A program made the translations under genes and the position numbers. Positions 29,070-40,889 of a DNA stretch of 64,000 nucleotides are shown here, piece by piece. A model generated the notes under the pieces. It saw only the letters and a list, made by a program, of their open reading frames with translations, made no database searches and was not told the origin of the DNA. The number at the start of each line of letters is the position of its first letter. Position 1 is the stretch's first letter. The stretch comes from Pieris napi (lineage: Eukaryota > Arthropoda > Insecta > Lepidoptera > Pieridae), in the NCBI RefSeq assembly GCF_905475465.1, contig NC_062247.1:11408001-11472000 (forward strand), read 5' to 3'.

Positions 29070-30160
29070 AATTGTCAATAATTTTTACTTACGACAAGAA
29101 TATGTTCCATTTAATACATCCACATGTATATTAGTGAGGTTTTTTTTAAATTAAGCTCCGAATGATAAGCATAAACAATCGCTTTATACACAAGGGGTAT
29201 CCAAATTATAATTCGTTGGCAAATCCTTTTTTTTCCGAATGTCCATCAAGACAAGTTTTATTAAGCGGTTGATTGTAAAACACATTCATCATGGGCAGGA
29301 AGAAGACCGCTGCTAAAAGACTAGAATAATTTATTTTCAAATATATTTTTTATCTTATAATATTGCTATTAGAACCGCTTTGGATTATGATAAAACGTTT
29401 GTGAAGGTCCCATCTAAAATTAAATTGTTCATATTTTTAATTCTGTAAATATAAAATGATTAAATTTGTTTGTTTCATACATGCTTCAATCAAATCATAA
29501 AATACATTTATTAACCATATTAACGCCTAGAAAACAACATATAAGGTTTTATTAAACATGTACCTCATATACGTAGAGTTGACCATGCAATATGCATCTA
29601 CTTTTTTATGACTCAGATCACGGGTATGTATGTCGGAAGCTGCAGTTTTAAATTGTTTACACCATAAACAACAAACTACTCTAATAAATCCCAAAAATCA
29701 AAAAGTTAACCTAACAGAACAATAGCAATAGGTTTTTGTATGCACTCAGGGAGCGTTGAACAGTGCTTCGTCGGCGTATATGGAACTAACCGCAAACATT
29801 TGTTTAACAACTATATGAACTATAGAACAAACGTGTCAATAGTACGAATGTGTAGTAAAAGTATTATTCAATGCTTAATTTTAAGCTAAATACTATAGTT
29901 AAAATTAGCCCAGACTTTTAATGGCTCCATTTTACAGTGGCAACCTTAAATATTCTCTGCAAATAATATCACTTCTAAACGCAATTACACTACTTTATAG
30001 GACAATTAAATTATTAAGAAATCTTGGAGGCACTATTAAAATATAAAACACTCGATATATGAATGAATATACTTATCATTGTCTGATCTTTGACCACAGA
30101 TAGATACATATTTCATTTTAATTTTTCTATTATAGTAGTAGAGAGTCAGTCAGTCAGTCA
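29070..30160. other. No recognisable feature
   Basis: One kilobase of AT-rich unique sequence in which I see neither coding frames nor repeat boundaries. Confidence 0.4.
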
Positions 30161-30164
30161 GTTG

Positions 30165-30360
30165 AAAAAAGCTGGAGGAGGCCTTTACCCGTGAAGGGGT
30201 TCCGATCGACGGTACTGAAGGTAGCTAGGATATAGGATAACAAGCAAAAGAAATTTTTTTATGACAAAAATGTAAAATTATCTTAGCTGTATATGTTTCT
30301 TTATATTTTTTTTTTATTTTGTAAATAAAACGGGTTTTATTATTATTATTATTATAGTAG
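30165..30360 (+). mobile_element. RTE-like LINE 3' end with TTA tail
   Basis: GCTGGAGGAGGCCTTTACCC, GTGAAGGGGTTCCGATCGAC, GGTAGCTAGGATATAGGATA, and a terminal TTATTATTATTATTATTAT run. The same sequence occurs reversed at 60120-60250. The peptide ending WRRPLPVKG just before a stop suggests an RT C-terminus. Confidence 0.6.
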
Positions 30361-30501
30361 TAGTCCAAAGAAATAGTGAGATTCGTGACCACAGTGGCTT
30401 AGAAGAAGTAACAAGACGAAAAGGGATGCTTATGAGGTTTTTTTTCTATCTTTGATTCTAAGCGTTTGTGTTTCAGATGAGCTTATAAGCTAAACAATTA
30501 T

Positions 30502-30585
30502 GTTACACAGAAGGATAAAGACACAAGGAAAAAGTGGCTATTTGATACCGTCTTCGTTCCCTGCATCTTTGTAGCTTGTTACATT
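30502..30585. repeat. Short imperfect palindromic repeat, copy 2
   Basis: ACACAGAAGGATAAAGACAC ... TCTTTGTAGCTTGTTACA, same order and length as 12170-12251, with a decayed centre (GGCTATTTGATACC). Confidence 0.6.
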
Positions 30586-30609
30586 GCTTAGGAGGGATGG
30601 TGGTGTAGA

Positions 30610-30885
30610 ACGAATGATTAAGAAGCGGCTTATAAATAAGATATACAAGCCAACCGTAGATGGTGTAGTCGGGTTGGGTAGGCCTCATCTAACTCCAAAC
30701 TAAACTTTGGACCAAATCCAGGAGGAACTAGAGAAGCGAGAATTTAAATGTTCCTATAACCAACGTGCATACATGGTGGAAGTCATGAAAGTGGGTGATG
30801 CGAGCGAAGTAGGTCAGGACCGTAGCGAGTGTAGATCCTTGGTCACTTCGGGAAAAAGGCGTAATTATATAAATAAATACTTTTT
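30610..30885 (+). mobile_element. LINE RT C-terminal fragment
   Basis: Frame fragments YKPTVDGVVGLGRPHLT, then DQIQEELEKREFKCSYNQRA, then VGQDRSECRSLVTSGKRR match the G.GRPR...(D/E)QI...E......RRA...........DR..WRS(V/L)V style end of an endonuclease-RT LINE protein. A stop separates the first two pieces. Clade not certain. Confidence 0.5.
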
Positions 30886-31830
30886 TTTACTTGTTCGACA
30901 CTTGTATCGGCTTAGGGTTTTTTATAAATAAAATAAATGTATTAAAAATCTGACTCCTCATACTATATTTATTATCTGAACAAAAAGAGTTAACATAAAC
31001 GAAGCGAAGAGAATGATGTGTATGTATACCCCTTTAGTCTAGGTATATGTCTGTATATATTACACAAATTAACGAAATTAGAATACAAGTATTATAAATG
31101 AAAAGCAGTGAAACATTCTTCAAGTGCGAGCGGAGCGGTGGCGTTTTCATGGAAAGTGTCTTCACTGACACCTCATTAACTTTTGAACAGCGTCACTGGT
31201 TTTGAATGAAGAATGATAATTATTTCATTTATGTTCCGTTTTTGAAAATGCCAAAATGTTTATTTAGCGCTCTGTACCTTCTTAAAATATTGAATTATTC
31301 TTAATCGTTCTATGCGTGTTCGGTATAGACAAATCATAGAATCTTGTAGATTATGAATAATAGTTTTTGTATCAGTAATAATAAAATGCCAAAGTAAACC
31401 TTATAATATTATAATATATAAAAGATAATAAATAGCACTAATTATTATCTGTACTAAATAAATTGCTAACTAGTTTGCAAGAACCCCTCTGAAGGTTCTG
31501 CGTATCTCTGTAATGGGCAAACTGCATCCTGTTCGAGCCAGCCTCTTTGATAATGTCATCTGACCATGTCGTGAGCGATAATCCTCTGTATCGTTTTGCA
31601 AATAGGACCCCCCCACTGGGACGCCATTATGGTCCAGCTTTGTCTAGCACTAGTCCCAGGCCCTTTTATCAACTAGATAATCGTTAACTTTATAGTAAAA
31701 AAGTTATTAAAGAAGAGTATCCCTTTTCCCAAAAAAGAATCTAACTTTAGATAGTCTAGTACGGGGAAATTGCAGCCTGCGTTTGTTCCGAGTATTAACA
31801 TTGTGCGTATGTTCTATTCTAGTAAACTTA
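30886..31830. other. No recognisable feature
   Basis: AT-rich sequence, with a GC-richer patch near 31600-31670 that I cannot assign. Confidence 0.4.
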
Positions 31831-31833
31831 TCA

Positions 31834-32030
31834 CTATTTTTGTATACATAGTACATACGTAATACTTTCATGAATATATTGCGAGGACAAGGAAAGTATA
31901 TTAATTTCCTTGAATTTATCTCTTAGAGATTCCCTCCATTTTAAATTATAGATTCCACGAATAGCCCTCTTCTGCAGGATGAAAATAGTTTCGACATCAG
32001 CAGCATGACCCCATAAAGCATACACACAAT
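31834..32030 (-). mobile_element. LINE-B RT C-terminal fragment
   Basis: The minus strand gives GHAADVETIFILQKRAIRGI then ESLRDKFKEINILSLSSQYI. It lines up with the 51495-51944 product (AAEVQSIFVLQKRAVRGI). Truncated on both sides. Confidence 0.7.
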
Positions 32031-32477
32031 ATAATATATGACGATCCCCTACATGGTATTAATAGCTTTATACTGTACGCTTAGATGCGAATAAGCCACG
32101 TGAACGTATATATCTAGTAGATGATAAATTGGTTTTTATGATAAAAATAGTTTCCTAAAAACAGGTTAAGAAAATGTGGAAAAAATATGCGGAGTTAACA
32201 TTTTTATTCTGACAGCATAATTTTTCTTCTTCCATCAATCCCGTGACATAATACAATTTTTCTTCCCCTGTCGTTACGTGGCTGTGTAACATTATGGGGA
32301 ATATTTTTATGTAACATGTATAGGACAACAATTTTAAGGGTAAAACCTTAGTTGGGTGTAAAAAAAATCCCCTACAACTTGGGTCTGCCCAGTGCCTAAG
32401 TATATAAATATGTTTCTGTTTGTTTCGCCAAACACCAGTCGAAGGTATGTTGAAACGTATAAACGTATGTTGTTTGT

Positions 32478-32700
32478 CATAGGTTCGATTCCCGCTTGTG
32501 ACTTTCTTGTCTATGTACATATTAAAATTCGCTGGAACGGTGAAGGAAAATATCGTGAGAAAACAGGCTTGCTTTAGACCCAAAAAGTTGAGTGCGTGCG
32601 TCAAGCACAGGAGGCAAATCACCTACTAGCCTATTAGAATGACAAATAATAATGAAACAGATTTAGAAATCTGAGGCCCAGATCTATAAAGGTTAGTAAA
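32478..32700 (+). mobile_element. SINE-1 fragment
   Basis: B box GGTTCGATTCCCG and body to CTGAGGCCCAGATCTATAAA, with a deletion of the CACCAATGG part. The 155-codon minus-strand frame at 32155-32622 overlaps it and is not a gene. Confidence 0.75.
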
Positions 32701-33180
32701 GATCTACGATGGGTTAGTTACAAAAATCTAAACCCAGAGTCGTTAGAACAAGACATTACTACTGTTCTTCATTTTTAATCCTTCAGGATACATTGAAAAA
32801 TACTAATGTAATGTGGAATAAATTTCGCCCATTCAATTAAATGATAAATAATTGTTTCTGAGTGATTTCGTGTATAATTAATCATGAGCACCTGCTTACC
32901 CCAAGCTCATCGCAACTAGATTAATCACACGCTAGACATTGTACTTAGCTCATCACGTGATCTGAATTTAAGGCAATTTTCGTGTTTTTTTGTCCTAATA
33001 CATCGTCAAATTAAGTAATACAGGGTTGAAAATGCGTAAAAACCTTCTATTGTTACTTCAACTAACAATATTTATTTTACTGTACAAATAATTGTTAGCA
33101 CGACATCCTAACAAGTATTTAAAATAATTGCTACAACATATACAAAAAATACACACACACGAATGAGAAAATAATAAATA
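32701..33180. other. No recognisable feature
   Basis: AT-rich unique sequence. Confidence 0.4.
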
Positions 33181-33183
33181 TAA

Positions 33184-33345
33184 TCGTTCCACAACTGAGC
33201 GTTTTTACCGCGCACCATTAAGTGCAACCAGCTGCCCAGTGAAGTATTTCCGTCCCAATTCAACTTAGGGTACTGTAAAGAGCGCACTAATTATTCAAAG
33301 GCCGGCAACGCACTCGCGAGCCCTCTGGTAGTGGCCGACTGGAAG
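33184..33345 (+). mobile_element. LINE-A 3' fragment
   Basis: TCGTTCCACAACTGAGCG, ACCGCGCACCA, CAACCAGCTGCCCAGTGAAG, GGCCGGCAACGCACTCGCG. Internally shortened and diverged. Confidence 0.7.
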
Positions 33346-34050
33346 GCTTCCGGAAAAAAATAAGTTGGATAATTTCTCAAAATCCCCAAATACGCGCGCA
33401 TCAGCTTAGTAAGATGCTAGTGTAATTATATACATAATAAAAATAATATTCAGTATGAAATTCGTGCAAAAGTAAGCAAATAAACTCCGTTAAACTGAGT
33501 AGTAGGCTGGATGTAAAACAACCACGAGCCACAGTTTGCGGGAACCCAATGTACTGTGAAGTGTATGTATGTCGGTACGTTACATCCGAAATATTCGGTT
33601 ATTCTACTTTACTGCTCGCGGCGAACTATGAGTGTAGTTAAGAAGTTTATTTGGTGATTAAATTGATGACGATTTACCAGAAGGCTGAGTTGGCTAGGGC
33701 GGCAGACTTTAGAGCCGCAAATTTGGGAACCGATTTTTATTGCTATCTCATAGAAATTAAAAATATTTCTGACGGTTTTCTGTTTTATAGCTATCTGCAA
33801 CACATTTTGCCCAACCCACCAACCAGTAATCGACCTCTGCGCCCCTAACTCACACTTTGTAGGAGTGAAAAGAGCGAAATTGCCGAAAGTGTATTTCTCT
33901 CTTCCCTCTCTTCCTATCAATCTATACATGTCAGTCCTACTATGGGAGACAGTAAAATTTTGAGCTCAAAAACCCAAAAATAGTTTTACGTGCAAACTGG
34001 AAATGCTGTTGTCCAATTATCATCGTGAAGTGCCATAGTTTTTTTTTTAT
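33346..34050. other. Unassigned; overlapping frames on both strands
   Basis: Overlapping open frames occur at 33651-33848 (plus) and 33609-33929 (minus). Neither shows a known domain. The base composition around 33690-33840 is higher in GC than the surroundings, so it could be a relic of a coding repeat. Confidence 0.25.
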
Positions 34051-34054
34051 TCTA

Positions 34055-34195
34055 AAAGGGTCCTTCAAGAAAAGAGCGTATCACTTCTTAAAAGGTCAGC
34101 AACGCACTCGCGAGCCCTCTGTCATTGAGTCTGTACGTGGGCATTGAGTCGATATCACTGAACATCAGATGAACCTCCTGCCGGTAGGTTTGTTC
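34055..34195 (+). mobile_element. LINE-A 3' fragment
   Basis: GGGTCCTTCAAGAAAAGAGC, CAGCAACGCACTCGCGAGCC, AACATCAGATGAACCTCCTG in LINE-A order. Confidence 0.7.
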
Positions 34196-34497
34196 TCTAA
34201 ACAACAAAAAAACACTATAAATTAAATATAAAGTCTCTGTAATAGTTATAAATTTTAAGCCGGTATTTTTATTATATCGGAAATTGGAGCGGATTATCCA
34301 CAATACTGTATAGGTACTCGTAACAATGGAGGGTAAAAGTTTAGCTAGTATTAAAATTGTGCATATTGCTAACATACTGCGGAAATGTTAGTTACCTTTA
34401 TGTATGAAAAGTCATAATGTATAAATTAGAATGATCTGAAAGGCATTATGCAATTTCGTGTAAATAATTGTTGACTTTTATCAAAATATTATATAAA

Positions 34498-34798
34498 TCT
34501 AATATACAAAATTCTCGTGTCGCGGTGTTCGTGTTTAAACTCGTCCGAAACGGCTCGACCGATTCTCATTTTGTGTGCATATTGGGTATGTCTGAGAATC
34601 GGACAACATCTATTTTTCATCCCCCTAAATGTTAAGGGTAGTCTACCCCTAATTTTTTTTTTAATTTTAGATAAAAAACTTATTCTTTATTTTTTTATAA
34701 GACACATATAACCCCTAATTTTCACCCCTCTACAATCAACCCCAATTTTTTATTATAAATGATATAAATGGCAAAACGACGTTTGCCGAATCAGCTAG
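34498..34798 (+). mobile_element. Complete Helitron, 301 bp
   Basis: TCTAATATACAAAATTCTCG after an A; ends ACGACGTTTGCCGAATCAG then CTAG before T. The internal ACTCGTCCGAAACGGCTCGA is shared with the reversed Helitron at 43041-43587. Non-coding; the 64-codon frame inside is incidental. Confidence 0.85.
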
Positions 34799-34953
34799 TG
34801 ATACTATATTAACATTAACATTCAATATTCCTCTCTACAGCCAGCAATATCTGTTGTCTAAGATATACATAATGATTGAAATAGATCTCTCTGGTCTCCG
34901 AAGTCGATATCATGTACTCAGACGGAGTATGGCAGTTAGTTTATTTCATGTCA

Positions 34954-35215
34954 GCAGTGTTGACTTAGTGGCTTCGGCATGCGACTCTCATCCCTGAGGT
35001 TGTAGGTTCGTTTCCGGCTGATGAACTTGTATATGTGCATTAATCACTCGTACGTTGAAGTAAAACATCGTAAACCGAAATGCCTTAGACCCCTAAGTCA
35101 ACGGCGTGTGTCAAGCCTACAAGGAATATTGTCTATTAGAAAGAAAAAAAACGGAAACAGATACAGAAATCTGAGGCCCAGACCTAAAAGATTGTAGTGA
35201 AACTTAATGTTTTTA
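34954..35215 (+). mobile_element. SINE-1 copy
   Basis: Head GCAGTGTTGACTTAGTGG, degraded B box GTAGGTTCGTTTCCGG, body with AACGGCGTGTGTCAAG and AATCTGAGGCCCAGACC. Several small deletions. Confidence 0.8.
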
Positions 35216-35935
35216 TAATATACCAAACATTTTCTTTTGTATACGCGACTACTCATTTAAATAACGAATATAAATTTGAATATCGAATCAAATTTCCACA
35301 TCTGACATCTACGTAATAAAAACCAACGCAAAATATAATCATTTTCAAAGCACAATCTTTATGAAAATAAAGGATTCATTTCCACGCGACGTAATTACAA
35401 ATTCTAACGCGAAAACAAATGACCGTCACCCGCTTGATAAATTTACAAGAATCATCCGCTTCCAACTGACACTTTTTACCCGTTGATATATGTCTCTATA
35501 TTTGGCAATGTATTTATATAAAGGTACCTCTACAATGGTTATAAGGCTCAACGTTTAATACTCGGAAACAAATCCTATGAAAGTTTTGAAACATAATATT
35601 CAAATATATAGATAAATGAGGCCTGGTAATGGAGGCTTCACATTCCACATTTCTGTTCGTAAATATTTTGGAGATAAATATAGTTTAGTTTGTCAAGAAC
35701 GTACCATCCTAATTGTAATTTTTTTTTACTAATCCGTCCAGTAATTTTTAAATTGGTTCGTGTCAATATACACATTTTTCCTCTTTATAATAATATGTCA
35801 GAGATAATGTAATAAGAGATTTGTGTGTTTGTGTGTGTGCAATAACGTAAGCTTCATAACTAAACTATTCCGTGTGACAGCTGACATTTCACGCCGCTAC
35901 ACACCAAAAATGTCAATTCAACAGATATATATATT
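35216..35935. other. No recognisable feature
   Basis: AT-rich unique sequence with a (TG)n-like stretch near 35822-35840. Confidence 0.4.
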
Positions 35936-35940
35936 TTTTT

Positions 35941-36178
35941 AAAGACAATTCACACCAATTGACTGAGTCCCATGCTAAGCTGGTGCAGCTTGTGTTATGG
36001 GTACTAGGCAACGGATATACATACATATTATAGATAGATAGACATATAAATACATATTTAAACACCCAAGACCTAAGCACAACACCAAATGCTCATCACA
36101 TCGATGTTCGTCTCAGCCGGGGATCGAACCCAGGACCCATGGATTCGCAGTCTACTAACCACTAGACCAATGAGTCGT
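35941..36178 (-). mobile_element. SINE-2
   Basis: Reverse copy of 14195-14428. On the minus strand it reads TCATTGGTCTAGTGGTTAG then the B box GGTTCGATCCCCGGC. This is the better-preserved promoter of the two. Confidence 0.8.
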
Positions 36179-36659
36179 CGACCATATGATTGATATGTTC
36201 GATTTCCACGTGAGATGGTCAATATAGTAGTTGTTCTCGTCAGTGTATATAGTGCATTAGTGATGCGTGATACAGGATTAAGGGATAAAACGATCACTCT
36301 ACATTGTGAACATTTAGTGCGGAAAACCAATAGAGTATAACTTATAGTTTCACAGCCCACGAGCGTGGCATTACGACGGCTTTGGGGAGAAAATCTGAGC
36401 ACGAACCGTATACAAATATATTACAATCTGAATGTAATAACTGCGATCTTCCAATATTTCTATTCGTAAATTATTTGGGTATATATAGATTTGGCTTAGT
36501 TTTAATAAGGCAACGTTTTCTCGTCTTTATATGAAACTGTACTGCACTTTAAATGTTAAATTATTTAAATACAATAAAACGTTCGTATTGATTGTGTTGT
36601 ATTTAACCATTTAGTGCTTGCTTAAATCTAATACAACACAAGTTCTTTTTACACGCTTT

Positions 36660-36675
36660 ATATTAGCTTCACCTG

Positions 36676-36706
<31 letters not shown>

Positions 36707-36935
36707 GTATGTATGTAACCGACTCCTTCGGACTCCAATTTGACCCACTTTTAACGGACAGATTTAATTCAAACTTTGCGCACCTGTCAAAGATCGATGA
36801 CAATGCAATAATCCGAAAAAAAAATGAATAAAAAATAAAATAAAAATTACTTAAAAATAAAATGTGTGGCGCTCTGTGCCATATTTTTCGTCTATCGAGC
36901 AACCCACGCTTTTTCACAATAATGCCAGTATTTTT
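36660..36935. repeat. (TATG)n microsatellite and attached repeat
   Basis: About ten TATG units (36674-36717) are followed by AACCGACTCCTTCGGACTCC and TTTGCGCACCTGTCAAAGAT. I have a memory of this combination as a recurring lepidopteran repeat, possibly a microsatellite-tailed TE, but no second copy lies in this window. Confidence 0.5.
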
Positions 36936-37031
36936 TGTTCATTACCATGTTCAGCCTAAATTAGGAATTATTTTTCACTTTTTAGTTTGATGTGCTTTAA
37001 AAGCGTGTTTTTTAAAACTATTATTTATTAA

Positions 37032-38326
37032 CCCTAGAAAGATAACGTGCGCCTCAGAGGCGCGAAATATATATTTCGCTGCCAATTTGTTACCGACGCA
37101 CATACAAGTTTGTGTTTCCGGGCCAATTCAATCCTTGGTCATCACTTCCGAGAGACTACTGCTTCTGTTCGGTAAGTACCACAGTTTTGCTGTTAGAGCG
37201 ATGCGTTGCGCTCGGGAGGCGCATGTTTATCTTTTGTGTAACTTTCGCCACTTTCATAGTGATTTTGTTTTTATAATTTTTTACCAATGTACGGTAAGTT
37301 TAAAGGTAGGTTCTTTTATTGGTGAATACTTATTGTAATTAATTGTTTTAAGGAGCGTTTTAGCATCATGGCGAGCAGAAGAGTGTTGGATGAAAGAGAA
37401 ATTGTTTCTTTATTGAATGAAGAAGATGAAGGCGCAGATGTCGGCAGTGACAGTGAGATCGAGGACCATGTAAGTGAAGACAATGTGCAAAGCGATACTG
37501 ATGATGAGTACGTAGATGAAGCTATGATTTATGAACATTCGAATGATCCTTCATCCAAGAATGGCTCTGAAAATACTGGACATGACCAACGCCGCCTAAT
37601 GATGTGATCAGGGGCAAGAATAGGCATGTTTGGGCTACTGCTAAAGGACAAAATAACAGAAGAACGTCTGCGATCAATATACTTCATTCTAATAGAGGGC
37701 CTAGTCGCATGTCTCGAAATATTTTTGAACCACTTACATGCTTTGAGATATTTACAACTGACGAGATTATGCAAGAGAAAGTATTGAGAATATCCTCCCA
37801 CAAACTAACCGAGAGATGTCTGAAGAAGCTGATGAGGAACCTCCAGCTAGAATTCGACGGTACTGTAGCTTATATACAAAAAAAAGAAGAGAATGTCCAA
37901 GATGAGTTGCACAATATGTAAAAAGACAGTGTGCGGAGAACATAATAAAGATGGTTGCAACAATTGTCTTTAGCCGTTGATTTTTCCAGTTTTTTTTTTA
38001 AAATTGAGACTGATTATATAATAATTAATTAATTAATCAGAAAAAACACTATAAAAAATACCTATTTTTAAAAATTTCTACCTAAGTACAGAAGACTTCT
38101 AATTTTTGTTAAGGGTTTATAAATACCTACAAATTTTCATATTTTCAATAAAAATTGATGATAATACTTATGTATTTTATTTACTTATTAATAATTCAAC
38201 AATTTACAGTACTGAATGAAACAAAAATAATTGATATTCATTAAAAAAATCTGCTATTAAAATAGTGCGCCTCTCAGGCGCATGTTTATCTTTTCAGTAC
38301 AAAAAAATAACGTTATCTTTCTAGGG
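37032..38326 (+). mobile_element. piggyBac-like element, copy 1, internally deleted
   Basis: Flanked by TTAA (37028-37031 and 38327-38330). Ends CCCTAGAAAGATAACGT at the left and its reverse complement at the right, the canonical piggyBac-type terminus. Subterminal palindromes GCGCCTCAGAGGCGC (37049-37063) and GCGCCTCTCAGGCGC (near 38270) are followed on the right by ATGTTTATCTTTTC. 1295 bp. Contains the N-terminal part and cysteine-rich end of a transposase but lacks the catalytic centre. Copy 2 at 46871-48169 shares the same internal structure. Confidence 0.93.
37369..37978 (+). pseudogene. piggyBac-type transposase remnant (N-terminus plus cysteine-rich C-terminus)
   Basis: From ATG near 37368, a frame gives MASRRVLDEREIVSLLNEED then DSEIEDHVSEDNVQSDTDDE, the acidic start of a piggyBac-type transposase. 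It stops at LMM after a frameshift. The neighbouring frame (from 37604, no ATG) continues VIRGKNRHVWATA and RGPSRMSRNIFEPLTCFEIF, the region just before the catalytic domain. After KLTE comes a jump to the extreme C-terminus: in a third frame MSCTICKKTVCGEHNKDGC then a stop near 37972, the zinc-binding cysteine-rich end that contacts the terminal repeats. The DDD catalytic domain is missing. The A-run near 37880 is one place where the frame shifts. No active enzyme can be made. Confidence 0.85.
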
Positions 38327-38763
38327 TTAAAAGCCATTTTTTGATATTCATTATAATTTCAAACATTTAGTTCATTGGTTATAGCGAACTAGCTAACTGT
38401 CGGATCGGCTCCCAGTTGAGTTCTTCCCAGCGAGCTTCAGGTATTTAAAAAGAGAATACATAATAAATACTTCTCCTTTCGTCCGGCAAAGCATTCACTA
38501 AAAAGGGTGTGAAAGGGACGCGGTAGCCGCCCTTTTATGACTTGTTAAATCCCTTTGTGGGTCTGGATCATGACTATTATAAGACAGGTTTAGATGTTGC
38601 TTAATATTGTTTGTATAAAGTTTTGAATCGAGAGTGAAAATTTTGATGATAGTGTGTTCGGTTTGTTTCCAAATAAGTTGGCATATTGCTATTAAGTATA
38701 AATGTCTAACCGTTTAATGTTTTGTTTTATCGTACTTACACGCTCAATTTTCATCATCTAAGA

Positions 38764-39191
38764 CAGTGATTCCCAAAGTGGTCTATATCGACCCCTAGGG
38801 GTCTATGATAACCTGCAAGGGGTCTACGTCAGCGAAAAAAAATTTGGGTGTCCATAAAATGAAAATGGGGGTCCACGGTAGTGGATCTCAACACATACAC
38901 TGATTGTACCTATATAATTACATCATACTATCTTATAATATCAAAACATACATTATTTATAAAAGTACCTACATATCAGATAAACAAATTATTTTGCGTA
39001 GTTTTAATTTAAATTCAATTAATAAATGTATTATATCGATTAACATGTGTTTTTACTTTAAGTTTTTAACACTAAACTTCAATACAGTTAGTCATTTACA
39101 GGAAATCAATATCAGGTATAGTAGGGGGTCTAACCAACACGGAAAAACATGGCAAGGGCAATCTACGACACAAAAAGTTTGGGGAGCTCTG
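38764..39191. mobile_element. hAT-type MITE
   Basis: Ends CAGTGATTCCCAAAG and CTTTGGGGAGCTCTG-like are imperfect inverted repeats, and both are flanked by the exact 8-bp duplication ATCTAAGA (38756-38763 and 39192-39199). CAGnG...CnCTG ends with 8-bp duplications identify the hAT superfamily. The 428-bp interior is AT-rich and non-coding. Confidence 0.9.
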
Positions 39192-39199
39192 ATCTAAGA

Positions 39200-39715
39200 C
39201 GATGGCTCTTCCCCATACCGTAATGCAGTATGCTATCATGATTGTATGTGGGTCGAAAGGTTTTCTGACTAAAATACACTTTAAGTTTGCGAACTGAAGA
39301 ATAAAGGTATTTGAGTGCCCCAATAAAGACCCGAATCAATCATGAAGCCCACGTACTTTGTCGTTTAGTGGGTTCTAGGAAAGGTTGGTTTGGTGGATAT
39401 GTGAAAGCATATGTATTTGATTTTTGAAAATGAGGGAAAGGTCATGTATAATTTTAGGTATTGAAGGATGTTATTACAGAAATTTCGATATTACGTGTAC
39501 TCTTTAAAGAAATGATAAGATATGCAGATAACCTCGCCGATTAATGCAACGTAGCAAGCCAGATGTTATCCACGGCTTTCTAAAAGTTTAAGAATTTCGT
39601 TTATATATAACTTTTGTGTTATTAATTTGAAATCGTTTTTATAAGCAGCAACAATATCATTTATATTTTTAATTTTATATAGAAAGCTCGAATAGACCCT
39701 AAATATTATTAAATA
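39200..39715. other. No recognisable feature
   Basis: No confident TE or coding match. The AT-rich sequence lies between the hAT MITE and a SINE-1. Confidence 0.4.
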
Positions 39716-40001
39716 ATAATCAGAGGCGCTATAACCTCTTTCAAATCTGGGCCTCAGATTCTGTTTCATGATCATTTTTAAATCTAATACGCAAGTAGGT
39801 GATCAGCCTCCAGTGCCTGACGCACGCCGTCGACTTTTTGGGTCTAAGACATGTCGGTTTCCTCACGATGTTTTCCTTCACCGTTCGAGCAAATGTTGAT
39901 TGCGCACATAGAAAGAAAGTCCATTGGTGCATACCTGGGGGTCGAACCTACGGCCTCAGGTATGAGAGTCGCACGCTGAAGCCACTAGGCCAACACTGCT
40001 C
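39716..40001 (-). mobile_element. SINE-1, full length
   Basis: The best-preserved copy in reverse. On the minus strand: GCAGTGTTGGCCTAGTGGCT, then GCGTGCGACTCTCATACC, B box GGTTCGACCCCC, body, and AGGTTATAGCGCC end. Both promoter boxes are recognisable. The short frames on both strands within it are shadows. Confidence 0.88.
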
Positions 40002-40364
40002 ACTATTATTTAGTAACTTTATTTATCATAGCGGAGGCTTTAACTAAATTATTACTGATGTGTTTTGGCTGATCGATTCCTATAATAACAGACAATAATT
40101 CTCTTGGGATGGGCAAACAGCCACGCGTGATTGCGAATGTGATCTGATCAGTGCATGATCTAGACAAATAACTCCACGGGTTGGTAAGAAGTCTCCTTGT
40201 TCCGTAGTAATTAAATAATTGAAGATTTGTGAGCTCGGTGTTCGTCACAATACAAATAGGGTATGCGTTATACGATAAAATAAGGGTTTCGAGAGAATCA
40301 AGAAAATAATAAACATTATAATGGTATCTGTATTTTGATGACAGTGTTATTATTTAAAAAAAAA

Positions 40365-40889
40365 GGTTGCGTGTACTTATGTACGCGCGTAAGAAGTTAT
40401 ACTTCTTTGGCTTTCTTTATTTTTTTAAATATAATTAATTAATAATTAATATTTAACGTAAACAATTTAATAATATTTAATATTTAGTATATTATTCAAT
40501 TATTAATTAATTTTAATAACAATTATTATTTATTATTTTATTATATTATTAATTCAATTTAATAATTTGGCATGTTTCATAACCTTTTAACTAAGTAACA
40601 TTAGGTCTTTGTGAAAAAAACATTGCTAAATTTCTTTGAAAAAATAATTAAAACTCCTTTATTTGTTTAAAAGGTAAATGACAAATGTCATTAATCATTA
40701 TGGTTATTCAAAATTTGCGATCTTCGAACTTCACGCATATTCTATTTCTTTTTACTTGTAGATTGTCTTATTCCCATCTCGCTCGCGCACGATATAATCA
40801 CACTGACAAGTTTGTGTCACGGTGCGCGCGCAATCGTAAAATTTCACTCTCATCAATTTTTCATAACGCGCCTAAAGAAGTATAACTTC
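40365..40889 (+). mobile_element. Element X copy C
   Basis: Starts GGTTGCGTGTACTTATG, GAAGTTATACTTCTTTGG at 40394 and ends TAAAGAAGTATAACTTC at 40889, with A runs outside. The right 160 bp match the left part of copy B (TTCACGCATATTCTATTTC). The interior is a highly AT-rich tract of TAATTAATT-like repeats. Non-coding. Confidence 0.75.

Noticed and set aside
32155..32622. A 155-codon minus-strand frame
   Set aside because: Much of it is antisense to a SINE-1 copy and the remainder has no recognisable motif.
37529..37801. Minus-strand frame inside piggyBac copy 1 (and the mirrored frame in copy 2)
   Set aside because: Antisense shadow of the transposase remnant.
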